Source: Antitrichia curtipendula
Lineage: Eukaryota; Streptophyta; Bryopsida; Hypnales; Leucodontaceae
DNA: 64,000 nucleotides
Reading direction: 5' to 3'
NCBI GenBank assembly: GCA_951230915.1
Contig: OX579637.1
Coordinates: 28,768,001-28,832,000, forward strand
Shown in pieces: positions 32,374 to 43,518 of this stretch. The translations under genes were made by a program, and so were the position numbers. Each line of letters begins with the position of its first letter. The stretch's first letter is position 1. The notes below the pieces were generated by a model. It was not told the DNA's origin. It ran no database searches and worked only from the letters and a program-made list of their open reading frames with translations.

Positions 32374-32867
32374 TATTTGTACTAGGGGGTTAACCAATGA
32401 AATTTGTTTTGTACTTATTTGAATCTCATGAGGATTCAATATTAGCAATGCACAACACTTATGGTATGTCATGAGTTGCTTTTAATTAATGTATAAATAT
32501 TTATGCAATACAAATATGTTTGGATTTGTTTTTTCATAATGGTAAATTTTGCCTTATTTATTTGTCAAATATGTTTATTTTGCGTACCTATTGCAGAAGA
32601 TCATACCTATTGTATATTTGTACAAGATCATTTCATGTTATTGTTATATTATCTTCTATAACCCCGTGCCTACAAATCACCCATTTTCTATATACATTTC
32701 TATTCATACATTTCTATTCATGTAATCCACTTGTCCGCCTGTCTGCACACTTCAAACATCTTACCGAAATTGTAAAAAACGACTGTCCGCCTGACAGGTT
32801 TTAGGTCGGCCCGTCCGTCCATCCGCCGTATCTATATTATCATATTATAACTGTGATAATCCCGCGG

Positions 32868-33678
32868 ATGACACAAGCATGGCATTTATCAATGGCCGAT
32901 TCAAAACCGAGGTCTACCCATCAATAGACAATGTGGCTCCAAACTTCCTAATACTAGTTTCTGTCCGCTTACGGAGATTGACCTCTAAGTCTACCTTTGC
33001 TTGGTCAAGCAATTTATAACATAGATCATGCTATGATGGTGGGCTATAAGGTTGGTGAAACTCCGCCGTTTTCTTCACTACTTCTTTGAAGGCTGGATTT
33101 CGGGCTACAGCAAATGGTATGTTTGCCGCATAAAAGAAGATGGCCCACATTGCATTCAAAATGCGTTTATTTGCTTCATCGAATCCCTCTACTAGCCTAC
33201 TCTATCTTTGAGGCCTACTGCTTGATGTCCGCTGAGTTCCACGTCCACCTGATGCTTGTGTACTTGGATTTCCTTGGGAAGAACCACCAACATATTCCTT
33301 TGGTGCCGTGCATGAGTCTTCTTCTGTAGAGTTCACAGTGTCTCTCGCATTTGACATAACACGAACAACCATAGGCATAGGTGTGTCGTTGCCATCTACA
33401 TTGTGTGGAGTACCTCTTTGTGGAATCACTCCATTACAACGAACAAATAGACCTCGAACTTCAGATGTCATTTGGGTACAAAGGCTGATTCCTTTGTCAC
33501 GACTCCCCGATGTGCCTGCATATTCCAAATGACTAAACATACGGACCAGCTTCTTGGCAAATATCAATTTGCAAGCCTTGCATTGTACTTTTTCATTTGA
33601 TAGGGTTTTGTACCAAAAAGACCAATCCTTGGTCATGGTGGCTGTTTTAGGCTCTGTGTATTGAAACCTTAAGTTCAA
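32868..33678 (-). pseudogene. hAT transposase, N-terminal half (BED finger and start of DUF659)
   Basis: The frame reads from 33678 through stops to about 32868. VQCKACKLIF followed by a downstream His is a BED-type zinc finger. After a Ser/Pro-rich linker come RILNAMWAIFFYAANIPF and NPAFKEVV, typical of the DUF659 region, then GATLSIDG-stop-TSVLNRPLINAMLV. In the intact relative at 47500 the latter reads CSDGWSDTNTRPLLKMMLV, so the stop replaces Trp (TGG to TAG). The gene ends abruptly at an AT palindrome near 32840, and the catalytic and dimerisation parts are missing. Confidence 0.75.
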
Positions 33679-34009
33679 AATGTAATGACAACAATTGGCT
33701 AAAATCGTTCAAATGTTTATGCACAAAGCCTTGAAAAACAAGCCCCCCTTTCCACTGAACTATGCATTACCAAGCAAGGGACACAAAAAGTTGCAGGTCC
33801 TAGCCCTTGGAAATCTTAACGTTCAGTTTCTTAGGAGTGTTTGCAAATGTCAATTTTAGGACTCTTATAGTCTTCATCTGTTTGTGACCATTGAATATGG
33901 GAAAAAAAAAATCCTTCCACAACGGTCAGGCGGACGGCGGACGGGAATCTGGTCCATCCGAACAGCGGACAGAAATCAATAAAATAATTAATCTGCGCAT
34001 AGGAAAAAT

Positions 34010-34312
34010 GCACATAGGAAAAATGCACATTGTCTTTGGAAAGACATTTTTCTTTTCAAGGGGTACATGTGGATGGGGCAACCGCGGGTGTAGGGGGTGT
34101 AGGGGCGACTGCACATAGTGGGGCAACTGCATATAGGAGAAATACACATTGTCCTTGGAAAGACATTTTTCCTCTCAAGGGGTGCATGTGGATGGGGAGA
34201 CCGCGGGTAGAGGGGCGACTTGCGGGTGGTGGGGCGACCGCACATAGAAGAAATGCACATTATCCTTGGAAAGACATTTTTCGTCTCAAAGGGCGCATGC
34301 GGATGGGGCGAT
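34010..34312. repeat. Subterminal motif array, ~113-bp units, beside RING-H2 gene
   Basis: GGAAAGACATTTTTC..TCTCAAGGGG units recur at about 34040, 34157 and 34267. Between them are GGGCAACCGCGGGT, GGGCGACTGCACAT, GGGGAGACCGCGGGTAG and GGGGCGACCGC. These are the same GGCGACCGCGGGT motifs as in the left subterminal region of the transposon at 14801, in the same orientation relative to the following RING-H2 gene. Confidence 0.7.
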
Positions 34313-34383
34313 GATTATATATCTATATATGTTATCATATTAACCAATATCTGTTTCCGGATGGTTGTTTTTGGGCAGATGTA

Positions 34384-34590
34384 GCGCCAGATGTGAAGGA
34401 ATCGGTGACATCGGCAAAGCCTGGGAAGTTTTTCATTTCTAATGAAAATGTAGTGTGGTCGGCGACTTCTAGCGAAGATGAACACACCCATGAATACGAT
34501 GGATATTCTTTCCACAGTGACGATGACGACCGTCAAGAGGGCAGGAAGGTCGTCGAGCGGGCCATTCAAAACAGTGCTGGCCGAGTGTAA
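34384..34590 (+). CDS. Possible upstream exon of the RING-H2 gene
   Basis: After an acceptor-like GTTTTTGGGCAG at about 34378, a frame encodes KESVTSAKPGKFFISNENVV, then an acidic DEHTHEYDGYSFHSDDDD stretch, ending TAA 34588. Low-complexity acidic segments of this kind occur in the linker of the other family members. Whether it joins 34942-35952 is not shown by the sequence. Confidence 0.3.
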   Translation, partial: APDVKESVTSAKPGKFFISNENVVWSATSSEDEHTHEYDGYSFHSDDDDRQEGRKVVERAIQNSAGRV

Positions 34591-34941
34591 TTCATTTCTA
34601 ATCCTTGTTCGGAGAATTTTTCATTCATGTGGTTTGGCACTCTCGGACTTGTCAAGGCAAGTGTCCTCCCTCTTAATCGGGCATTAGACTACGGTGGCAG
34701 GTAGTTTAAGAGTGCTAACTTAATGTTCACATTTGTTTCAATTAGAGGACAAATAAATACCAAGGATGACATTCAAATGCTCAAAAAACAAGGTTTATTG
34801 CTCATTTAGAATGGAATTCTATTTTGTTGCACGTAAATAATGGAAGAAACATAGAAAAAACCATAAATACCCTAAATCCCAAACCCTAAACCCTAAAACC
34901 TAAAACCTAAACCCTCTTCACTGTTGCAATTTTAAGAATAT

Positions 34942-35952
34942 TTGACATGCATCTTAGCGCTAAACGAGGCTGAGCAAATGCAACGTGAAGTGAGGAGAGT
35001 GGCTGCAGAATTCAATGATGGCGGTCAACGTTATTTTGGCTTGATCTCGTGGCCTCGAGTGGCAGAAATGTTCACCGATGATTTGCCAGTGTATAGGGAG
35101 AATTCAAGCATCGATTGGAATGCCCGTCCAGACTTGGAATTCCAATATAATATCGATCGCCAACGGTACGGGCCACCCAACAACGATGGCATTACGCCAC
35201 TAGTGTGGCCTTCCGTTCCAGATTTTGTACAAGATGGAACATGTATAATGTGCCAACAACCGTTTGGCCCCAAGGGTGGATGGAATCTTGGTACATGTGG
35301 CCATCTATACCACCCCGTGTGTCTTATTCCACACATGGTCACCAGAAAGAGATGTGCGCAATGCAGGGCTCCATTTCATGCACGACTGTACAAAACGTTT
35401 GGCCTTCAAGACCACATGCCTGAGCATTACGAGTACAATGAAGAAAATTTACCGGGCATCGGTAATAGAGTACATTGGAGGTCCGACATGACATGGCTTT
35501 GGAAGTGGGGCCACCACAATCAACATCTCCCGGCAAGAACGGTGGCTGGCATACCATGGACGAGTGACGCCCAAATGATAGAGGTGATTAGGAGGGTGTT
35601 TGGAGACGGTGATCCAGGGTGTCGACTATATTTTGGTCAGATTGCCGGTGGACATTGGGACCCAGAGCGCTTAATTTTTGTGCGCGCACCACATCCAAAA
35701 CGCATCATGTTTAACTCTCAAGGCCAGCCAGTCAGATTTGAGGGTGAATTGGGCTATGATGAACAAATGGCGTATATTGCAGACAATACCTTCCATGAGC
35801 CAGCCCTCGTGAATGACATTTTTTCCCACTTACATGATAGATACGATATAGAAGCACTTCAGCTTCTGAGGACTTTTGAATCGCAACAAGAACTGCAACA
35901 ATTTTTGAGAAATAGCATAGCAAGCGGCATTGTAATCGAAGATGTAGACTAG
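34942..35952 (+). CDS. RING-H2 finger protein, most intact copy
   Basis: An uninterrupted frame of 336 codons ends at TAG 35950. The first codon is TTG, so this is either an exon or starts at ATG 34978. Residues 30-60 (RYFGLISWPRVAEMF...SSIDWN) match the segment before the finger in 15442-17316. Residues 101-141 are a complete RING-H2 finger: C-x2-C-x14-C-x-H-x2-H-x2-C-x10-C-x2-C with FGPKGGWNLGTCGH. The 190-residue C-terminal region (WLWKWGHH, GGHWDPERLIFVRAPHPKR, ending IVIEDVD) is specific to this family. RING-H2 fingers typically recruit E2 enzymes for ubiquitin transfer; substrate unknown. It is flanked on the left by the subterminal motif array at 34010-34312, suggesting it too sits in a transposon. 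It is the only family member here without a nonsense codon. Confidence 0.75.
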   Translation: MTCILALNEAEQMQREVRRVAAEFNDGGQRYFGLISWPRVAEMFTDDLPVYRENSSIDWNARPDLEFQYNIDRQRYGPPNNDGITPLVWPSVPDFVQDGTCIMCQQPFGPKGGWNLGTCGHLYHPVCLIPHMVTRKRCAQCRAPFHARLYKTFGLQDHMPEHYEYNEENLPGIGNRVHWRSDMTWLWKWGHHNQHLPARTVAGIPWTSDAQMIEVIRRVFGDGDPGCRLYFGQIAGGHWDPERLIFVRAPHPKRIMFNSQGQPVRFEGELGYDEQMAYIADNTFHEPALVNDIFSHLHDRYDIEALQLLRTFESQQELQQFLRNSIASGIVIEDVD

Positions 35953-38020
35953 ATTGTGTATAACTAGATAGATGTATAGAATTAAATACCGGAAGTTGTA
36001 CAAAGTGAATGTATGTAATTATGTAAAGCCTTTATTAGTTTACCATATACTTTAACGGATTTATAAAATATGTACATTTATCGTTTTCTTTCCACCTCGT
36101 GTATTGTTGCTTCGCCTTTGTCAATTTTTGTAATCTATTGGACCTTTTTGTAATAGTATAGAAGAAGCTTGTATGCTTAGATGGTAGGCAAAAGAGTGTT
36201 CTATTTTATTTTTGGTGAAGCCCTAAAGTCCGAAGTCCATTTTTTGGCCCAAAACACCCTAAACCACCACTTTTGCTATGTTCACCTATGAATTAAATTT
36301 TCCATTTCTTTTTTAATCGAGCCAAAGGATCTTGTTCTCCACTTGTCTTAGATGACGTAATAAAAAATTTGTAATGTTTGACCGTATGGATTGAAAGTTA
36401 TTAGCATTTGAAGTGAAAGAAACAAATTTATTTTAAGAAGTTGCTAGGATTGCCCGCTCCACAAAAAACCCATAACTTTTCCATTCCTAATCCAAATGGG
36501 ATGAATGAAAGCCTCCCATTTAAAAGAAAATATAATCCAACCGGGAAAAAAATATACAAACTTGTATTTCATTTTTTTGTGGATTTTTTTGTCTACCCGG
36601 AGTCTTGGACCGCCCGGTGTCCCGATGTAACCATATCTATATTGATCATATTATAACTGTTAATATAGATATCTATTAGTACTGATAATAATATCTATAC
36701 TATTAATATATAATAATCAATATATATTAATATATATACTATCTATAATATTATCATATATAATAATATCTATACTATTAATATATTTTCTTTTTTACAT
36801 ATATTAGTATAGATTAATATCCGCGGGTGTTAATTATATGGATTGCTCCTAGGCACCGATTGGAATAGAAATTGTATTATGAATAAACTCATAAGTTTAT
36901 CTATCATTCCATGTTATCATTCTTATGAAAAAGTTTTCAAAAGTTTCAGTAAAAAATGAGATCATAGGAGCCTATCGAAAATCCATTTTGTCCCTTGCAG
37001 GAAGGACAATGAGAGTATGTTACTTTAGGGGCTAAGAAATAAAAACAATGAAAATTCTTTACCAAAGTAAGAAATAAGTAAGAAATAAGTAACAAATTAT
37101 TTTATTGCTTCATATTTGATGAAATCTCCTTTAAGTCTTTAGAATTAAACCAAAAAAATAATTCACGTTTTGTAACTTTTGTTCTATTAGTTTTAATCTT
37201 TTTTTAGTTGGACTATTGATTAACTACTCCCTCATGTTTATTTTTAAATCCAAAGTTTACAAATTAAAGTATTGAACATTTTTCATTTTTTCTCAAATGG
37301 CATTATGGAAATCAAATGATCAAAGTCTAATATCTTGCAATTGCTAACTTGATAAGGTCACGCTCCATGAAATTTATTTGAAAATCAATTGAAATAAATG
37401 ACTTTATGAATGGCGATCCTATATTTGAAAGTCTTAAATTGAATAGATTCTAATTTATTCTTTTCATTTCATTTCAAGATGAACATGGTGAAATGACAAC
37501 TTGGAGTTTTTTTTGGCAATAATTAGCATAGGGCCTACATGAATTAATATTTTTGAATTTCTTGCCATATAGTCAATGTAAAATCAATTTAGCAACTTCT
37601 ATAATTAGAAATCCAATAACAAACTTTAATCCCTAGAATCCTAGATGCCCAAGTCATGTTTTGAGCTCCTACGAATTTGCTCTAAATTGAACAAAATGTC
37701 AACATTTTGATTAGGTGACTAGGTGTATCAATTAAAATAAAATTGTAACCATATAAATTCAAACAAGACATGTTAGAAATCTCATAAGTTGCTAAAACAC
37801 AACAATATCACTTATAGAGTAAAAGATAATAATGTTTGAACATGAGGGTGTTAAAACTACAAAAATGATGTGAAGTCTTCCAATTCTCTTTTCAGTTTTC
37901 ACAAGTCAAAATTAAAAAGTTTTTGACCCAAAAAATATGAGTTTAAATTGCCTAACATATATAACCCCAATCAATTTATGGCTTTTCAAAATATACTATA
38001 ATATATATTTTTAATTTTAT
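35953..38020. other. Intergenic AT-rich sequence
   Basis: No gene recognised. 36640-36830 is made of TATATCTATA/AATATA repeats, including ATATTGATCATATTATAACTG, which resembles 32835-32855. These AT palindromes coincide with element edges in several places (32840, 34320, 36650, 39000). Confidence 0.5.
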
Positions 38021-38974
38021 TTAACCCCTAAAGGACCAAACACCGTTTTTTGACAACATAGCATTTTTGGGCAGCTCACCACGAATGGAATTTTTATTTT
38101 TTTTCTTTGAAATTTTCACACAAAATGTGCCCATGGAGTAGCTTTAGGGCCCAATAATTTTCATAACTTTTGACGACATGGTTAAAAAGTTATGGTATGA
38201 TATGAAGTTTTCATTGTTCGGCGGACAGCCCAGGCAGCAAAAAAAACTTCTTTAAAAATCATTTTTTAGAGAAATAAAAATTTGAAATTGGTTCTCTAGA
38301 TTTATGTGCACAAAGAAAGCTTTGAATCATTCCACTTTGATTTATGAGATGAAAGTTATGAGGAATTTTAGTTGTGGGTAGTTTGCGGGTAGTTATAGAA
38401 TCTCTACTCTAAAATAAACTTTGAAGTCCTTTAGTTAACTCAATTTTCAATATTTTTGGAAAAAAATATGAACACAAGGTGTAGATTGTTTATTACAACA
38501 TTATAATCGTTTGGATTGGCATTTTTCAATTCCATCATGAAATCCTTAACAATTTAGTGTTTTGAATCATTTTCTACTTCTTTCTACTTACTATTTTTTT
38601 CCTATATGTTGTACAATTCCAAATGATCTGAAAATTTTCAAGCATGTAGCTAACTTGCTTTGAAGAATGAGTCCAAAGAGTTACCACCATTTTGGACATT
38701 TTTTCATACAAATGTGACCATGTGAAGTGCAGCTGCCTGGTTTTTCGCAGGGACAAAAAAAGGGTTTTTGTCACTTTAAATGCTAATATCTTGCAATCTA
38801 CACGGTGGAAATTTCTGAAATTTTTTCCACATCTTCTCAAACTAGTTTACTACAAGAATCCTATGGTTACATGTGTCTAAAAATGTTTTTCTTCGAAAAT
38901 TTGGTACTTGTACTAGAAATGGCAGTTTGGGAGCGTTTTTTGTGAAAACATAGTCAAAAACCTTTAGGGGTTAA
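38021..38974 (+). mobile_element. Non-coding 0.95-kb inverted-terminal element, copy 2
   Basis: Bounded by exact 14-bp inverted ends TTAACCCCTAAAGG (38021) and CCTTTAGGGGTTAA (38961-38974). Inverted, it aligns with 3905-4841. No coding potential; a short frame at 38692-38880 and its complement are not credible. Superfamily not determined because no clear target duplication is seen. Confidence 0.8.
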
Positions 38975-38989
38975 TTTTAAAGGTCGCCC

Positions 38990-39560
38990 GTCTAGTACTA
39001 ATAGATATCTATATGATAACAATAATATATATTAATTACTATATATTATATATCAGAACATTAACGAAATATTATATATTTTTTTTTTATGGTGTCGGCT
39101 ATAGTTCGGGGAATGTTGATATGTGAGCGTAGAGCGGCGAGCGGTGAGCGGGAAGCGTGAATTAGTGAGCGTAGAGCACCAATTTTTGAATGTGTGAATT
39201 TGTGAGAGGAAAAAAAAGCCAAGGAAATAAATGAAAGTTGATGGAAAAGTAGAAAAAAGTAGTTGGAAAAAGTGGATGGAAAGGTGGATGAAAAAATGGA
39301 TGAAAAACTTGAAAGTAAATAAATAAATAGATGAACTTTTCAAGTAGTCATGTAGACTTATAAAACTCAAAGGTTTAGGATTAAAAAAAAGGATTTAGGA
39401 GAAACTCTTGTAAGTGTTTGGACGATATGGCTAAAGGATGTTGGAGAGAACTAACAAAAATAACTTGGTGAAATGGATGAAATATTAATAAGAAAGAGAA
39501 AACTTCATATGGATGAAAGTTTGTCAGACTTGATGAAAGAAATGAATGTCATTTGCAGGA
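38990..39560. other. AT microsatellite and low-complexity spacer
   Basis: 38990-39070 is TATA-type microsatellite. 39128-39175 has GAGCGGCGAGCGGTGAGCGG repeats like 27425. 39230-39330 is GATGGAAAAG-rich. The minus-strand hydrophobic frame over 39053-39370 is a low-complexity artefact. Confidence 0.5.
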
Positions 39561-39564
39561 GAAT

Positions 39565-39756
39565 CACTAGTAGAAAACACAAGAATTTTGACAGAATTTT
39601 GTTGATTTGGACGTGTTGATCCGGTCATTGTTTTGTTGATTTCAATAGAAATCTGTTAGTTGTAACAGATTTCTGTTGAAATCAACAAAACAATGACCGG
39701 ATCAACACGTCCAAATCAACAAAATTCTGTCAAAATTCCTGCGTTCTCTACTAGTG
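39565..39756. mobile_element. CACTA-type MITE with 3-bp target duplication AAT
   Basis: Starts CACTAGTAGAAAACACAAG and ends with the inverse CTACTAGTG. The two arms of about 90 bp (TTTTGACAGAATTTTGTTGA, GGACGTGTTGATCCGGTCAT) are near-perfect complements around a short loop near 39660. AAT flanks both ends (39562-39564 and 39757-39759), the 3-bp duplication expected of CACTA elements. Confidence 0.9.
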
Positions 39757-39759
39757 AAT

Positions 39760-40590
39760 TTGGATGACAAATGAGGAGAAATGGATGAAGCCAAGTGGAC
39801 GAAATTACAGAAATAAAATATGGTTTTATAATCAAAAATCGTTTGAATAAATAATGGGGTAGGGATTAAGCTAGACCCATTGCCGTGTAAGTAACTTCTT
39901 CTATGACCGTGGATTTGCTAGGGAGTTCTCTGTCTTGCCAAACCATTTACAACAGGCAGTTTAGGCATACAAAGAATTAGGGACACATGATGCATCAACT
40001 TAAGATTGGGAGATGATAACTCAACTGCTGGAATTATAGAAGTCTCAAGATATAACACCCCAACAATTTTGGAAGCAACACCATTCAAATAAGAAGTGAA
40101 GTGCATAAAAATCAACTGCATCCGATTAGAATAAAAGGAATTCTAAACTAGTTCTTGAGCTAGAAGGCTGACATGGAACTACCCTCGCTATCCGAAGTAT
40201 GTGAATTTGACTCTTTTGCAATCGAATCAACAAATTGTAGAACACGGGGATCTACCTAACGGGCCCTTGAAGATGGCCGAGGGTTTAGGGCAATGAAATC
40301 CCGGGAAAGAGCCTCAGCATACACAGGGAGATGAAACGGTTTAGGTGGACTTCGAAAAAATCGAGGATTTGCAAAAAAAAGAACTGCTTTGGAGAACCTC
40401 AAATCTTGGCCTTGCCTATAGAACACGGTAAACCATATATTAGATTCTTTTTTAAATGAATGATGCATTGTGACTAAATGGAAGAGTTCAGTGGATGACT
40501 TACTTATTGAATCGTGATGTTTTGACGACCCGTTGGACAACTACTTCTTCGTTGTCTAGTTCACCCAGAACTAGCGTAGAGGGAGCCGGT
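39760..40590 (-). other. Spacer with one weak minus-strand reading frame
   Basis: At 40540-40256 the minus strand is open and reads protein-like (SNIWFTVFYRQGQDLRFSKAV, FRSPPKPFHLPVYAEALSRD) without a recognisable family. It may be a remnant of a gene oriented against the hAT fragment that follows. Nothing else is seen. Confidence 0.25.
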
Positions 40591-40599
40591 TGTGCGGGA

Positions 40600-41953
40600 C
40601 CAACCATTGGTGGTCAAAGAATTGGAGCAATGAGGGAATCTGGCCACATCCAAGGCGGAGGCATTGGTGTATATTTACACCAACAGCAAGCTCGAATGTG
40701 AGAAACGTGGACACAATCCTGCCCTTTTTTACGATAAGTACCTAATGGATGGAGATATCGAGGAAGAGATCAAGGAGGCATTGTCTTCGGGTGACAAAGA
40801 TGACGTGGTTTCTAGAGTTGGTTGGGCTGTTGATAATCGTATGGAAGAAGAAAAGCGCTTGCATGAAAATCCTTGGGTTGAAATGATGCCTGCTGCTGTT
40901 GACCTCCCCCCAAGACAACGTTACGGCCACACTTTTACGGATGGTAATGATGAGAACAATTCTGGTGAAGAGGAGCCCCTACGTACACCAGAACGGAATC
41001 GCGTCTTTGCATGGGATGAAGCTCCAACCGCATATTCACCGCTACCGAGGGAAAGAACTTTTGATGACAACAACAAAGGCGTACAAAATCCAGTGCTTGC
41101 ACCAGAAGAGCCTGCAAGATCTCCAGTACTAGCACATCCGTCTTCAAGCATGCCGATAAATCTCCGGAGCGTTGCACGAGTTATTGTGGAAAGTGAAAGA
41201 GAAGAAGAGGCAGTATACATTGATGAAGTTGTACGTGAGGGGTGCCCAATTCCTGTAATAGTGAATGCGCGTACCACCCGAATAACAGAAACGGTGGAGT
41301 ACGATTCAGATGTGCCTCTACAAGCTATTCTGAATTTGAATCGTAATGCACCCTTAAATCGAGGAGCAAGTCAGAGCGTGGCTACGGTCACAAGGTCTAT
41401 TCCAACCCATCTGCCAAGGCCGCCGGTGCATCAAGGTCCACCACAGACCATTGATGAGGAAGTCCATGCCTCAGCTCCGCAACCCACTCAACCTTCATCA
41501 ACATTAGGCCAAAAGGCATCATCATTGGACACGCATAGACATAATAGTAGAGGAAGGAAGCGTATAAGGAGGGTTCATGAGGTGGTCCATAAAAATCCTA
41601 AGCGTCAAAACCAGGTTATCCAACGGTTCAACATGGGGGTGGAATGTTCCAATCAAAATGTCGGTCAATCAAGTGGAGGAGGGCGACACCGTGCACCCAA
41701 CACTAATGGAACCACGGACGTGTTGAGGCGCACGAAATGACTGGTGCAAACAGAGGGCGTTGTCGGTGTAGATACTGAAGTGCGGAATCTGAATTCAGAG
41801 GTAGAACAAGAGGTACGAAACATACCAGTGCCAAGAGAAGAAGACGAGAACGAGAGCTCGACCGACAACAAGAATAGGGACGAGTCGCATGAAGATACAG
41901 ACCCCAACACCGATGAAGTGGCAAATGATGACGACTTTGATCCTAATGAATAG
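40600..41953 (+). pseudogene. hAT transposase, C-terminal end with long disordered tail
   Basis: From about 40639 one frame reads NLATSKAEALVYIYTNSKL, the end of a hAT dimerisation domain. Just before it, AAGAATTGGAGCAATGAG recalls the CERNWS motif, with about 10 codons deleted between. The frame continues with KRGHNPALFYDKYLMDGDIE, then about 400 acidic, Pro-rich and Arg-rich residues (GRKRIRRVHEVVHKNPKRQ), through one TGA at 41738, to TAG 41951. The tail is much longer than in ordinary hAT proteins and may hold nuclear-localisation signals. Everything upstream of the dimerisation domain is missing. The motif array and transposon terminus at 42455-42969 follow, which ties this transposase to the CAGGGTTGT element family. 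Confidence 0.7.
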
Positions 41954-42454
41954 ATGTGGAGATAGTATAATACTATTGTAAGGATTCAACATACGTTTTT
42001 TTTGTATTGAAAATTTGTAGATGAAGATTATAATAGATTAATAGTTTATGTGTGATTTTTTTGTACATCCTCATACTAAAGTATGTGAGGCTGAGAAACA
42101 TATAGGAAGGTTTGAATTTTTTTGGAGTGTGTAGACTTTTACAAGCATTGGAATGGTGACCATAACAAAGTAGTAGGAAGTGCAATGCAATTACAACTTC
42201 ATTTGTATACCCCGGACCTGACCTATATATATATGAGTTATTAATATAATCATAATAATTATTGTGGACTTGTATTGGATTTTGTGCATTCATTCAAATG
42301 AGAGGAATTGAATTCTACATTTCCTGAGGTATATTATTCAAAATTGCAAATTGTATAAGCCGTTATGAATAAGCGGCCAATGTAATGCTTTTTAAGCATG
42401 TAGTTTTAAGAAGATTTTAATAGATGTCATGTTCAATTACAGCAGAGGCCACCC

Positions 42455-42969
42455 GCGGTCACCGCCTGAATCCCCCCAACCGCTGTCGCCTTTGGACCCG
42501 CAGTCGCCCCAGACATGCAGCCGCAGTCGCCCACACACTGGGTACCCGCAGTCGCCCAGACAATGGGAACCCGAAGTCGCCCAACCCATCCCCCACCCGT
42601 GGTCGCCCATAGACATTGGACCCAAAGTCGCCATGTAGACCCGAAGTCGCCCACTTCTAGAAGCCGAAGTCGCCCCACTTCTAGAAGCCGCAGTTGCCCT
42701 GGTTCTTGGACCCGCGGTTGCCCTACCCCGATCCGCACTCGCCCTAACCCGCAATCGCCCAAGCTGACGTGGTTCTGTCTTTCCACGTCACTGCGGACAA
42801 CCAGACACGTAGGACAAATCCATTTACCATGGGGTAAAAAACTTCAAAACCCTAAATTTTTTTGCGACACATTTGTCGCCTATATTTGACACATGTCATA
42901 TACGACACGCGACACGACACGTCTAATACATCACCGAAACCCGAAAACCCGTCTGACAAGACAACCCTG
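42455..42969 (+). mobile_element. Subterminal array and right terminus of the hAT element
   Basis: ACCCGCGGTCGCC-type motifs recur every 20-35 bp to about 42760, then about 200 bp match 19711-19919 closely, ending ACAAGACAACCCTG at 42969. The following 8 bp are CTCACAAG, the expected target duplication; the partner left end is not in the window. Together with 40600-41953 it is the 3' part of a once autonomous element. Confidence 0.8.
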
Positions 42970-43499
42970 CTCACAAGAGTCATATTTCACATTAATAAAA
43001 TATGACTCACAAGAGTCATATACCACATCATTCAAAAATATGACTAACAAGAGTCATATTCAAAATCTATAAAAATATGACTGTATAAAGTCATATTTTA
43101 CATTAGCCAAAATATGACTAACCGCAGTCATATTCCACGTCAGACAAAATATGACTAACTGCAGTCATATTGCATGTCAGCCAAAAAAATGACTACATGG
43201 AGTCACATGCCACATAGGATTTATCTTTGTTTGCCCGGGCAACTCCAAAAAAAGTCAAGCCCTCAAATATAGTCAAAGTATACACCTTGTTGGCAAAATA
43301 CAACTAATTATGGATAATTATATCCCCCAAAATATATGACTGCCAATAGGACTAATGTCCGAAGTGACTCGCCAGTAATGACTCATGTCAATCATGTTGC
43401 AGTCATCTATAGTGATTTCTGTGACCAGTCATATTTTCCGATTTTACAACTCATTGCAGTCATATTTTGCAATCATAAAACATTGGTTTTGTTCTAGTG
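42970..43499. mobile_element. CACTA-type terminus with ~37-bp palindromic subterminal repeats
   Basis: On the minus strand the end reads CACTAGAACAAAACCAATG from 43499. Inside, seven units of the form ATATGACT-N5/6-AGTCATAT recur at about 37-38 bp spacing (ATATGACT at 43000, 43038, 43075, 43112, 43149). Looser GACTNNNNNAGTCA units continue to 43450. Palindromic subterminal arrays next to CACTA termini are transposase-binding regions in that superfamily. The left end is cut by the hAT insertion at 42969. Confidence 0.7.
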
Positions 43500-43518
43500 T
43501 GATGTCTTCAACTTGTAG

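Noticed and set aside
42980..43200. CRISPR-like array of regularly spaced palindromic units
   Set aside because: Units are diverged, spacers are not unique, the genome is eukaryotic and the array abuts a CACTA-type terminus.
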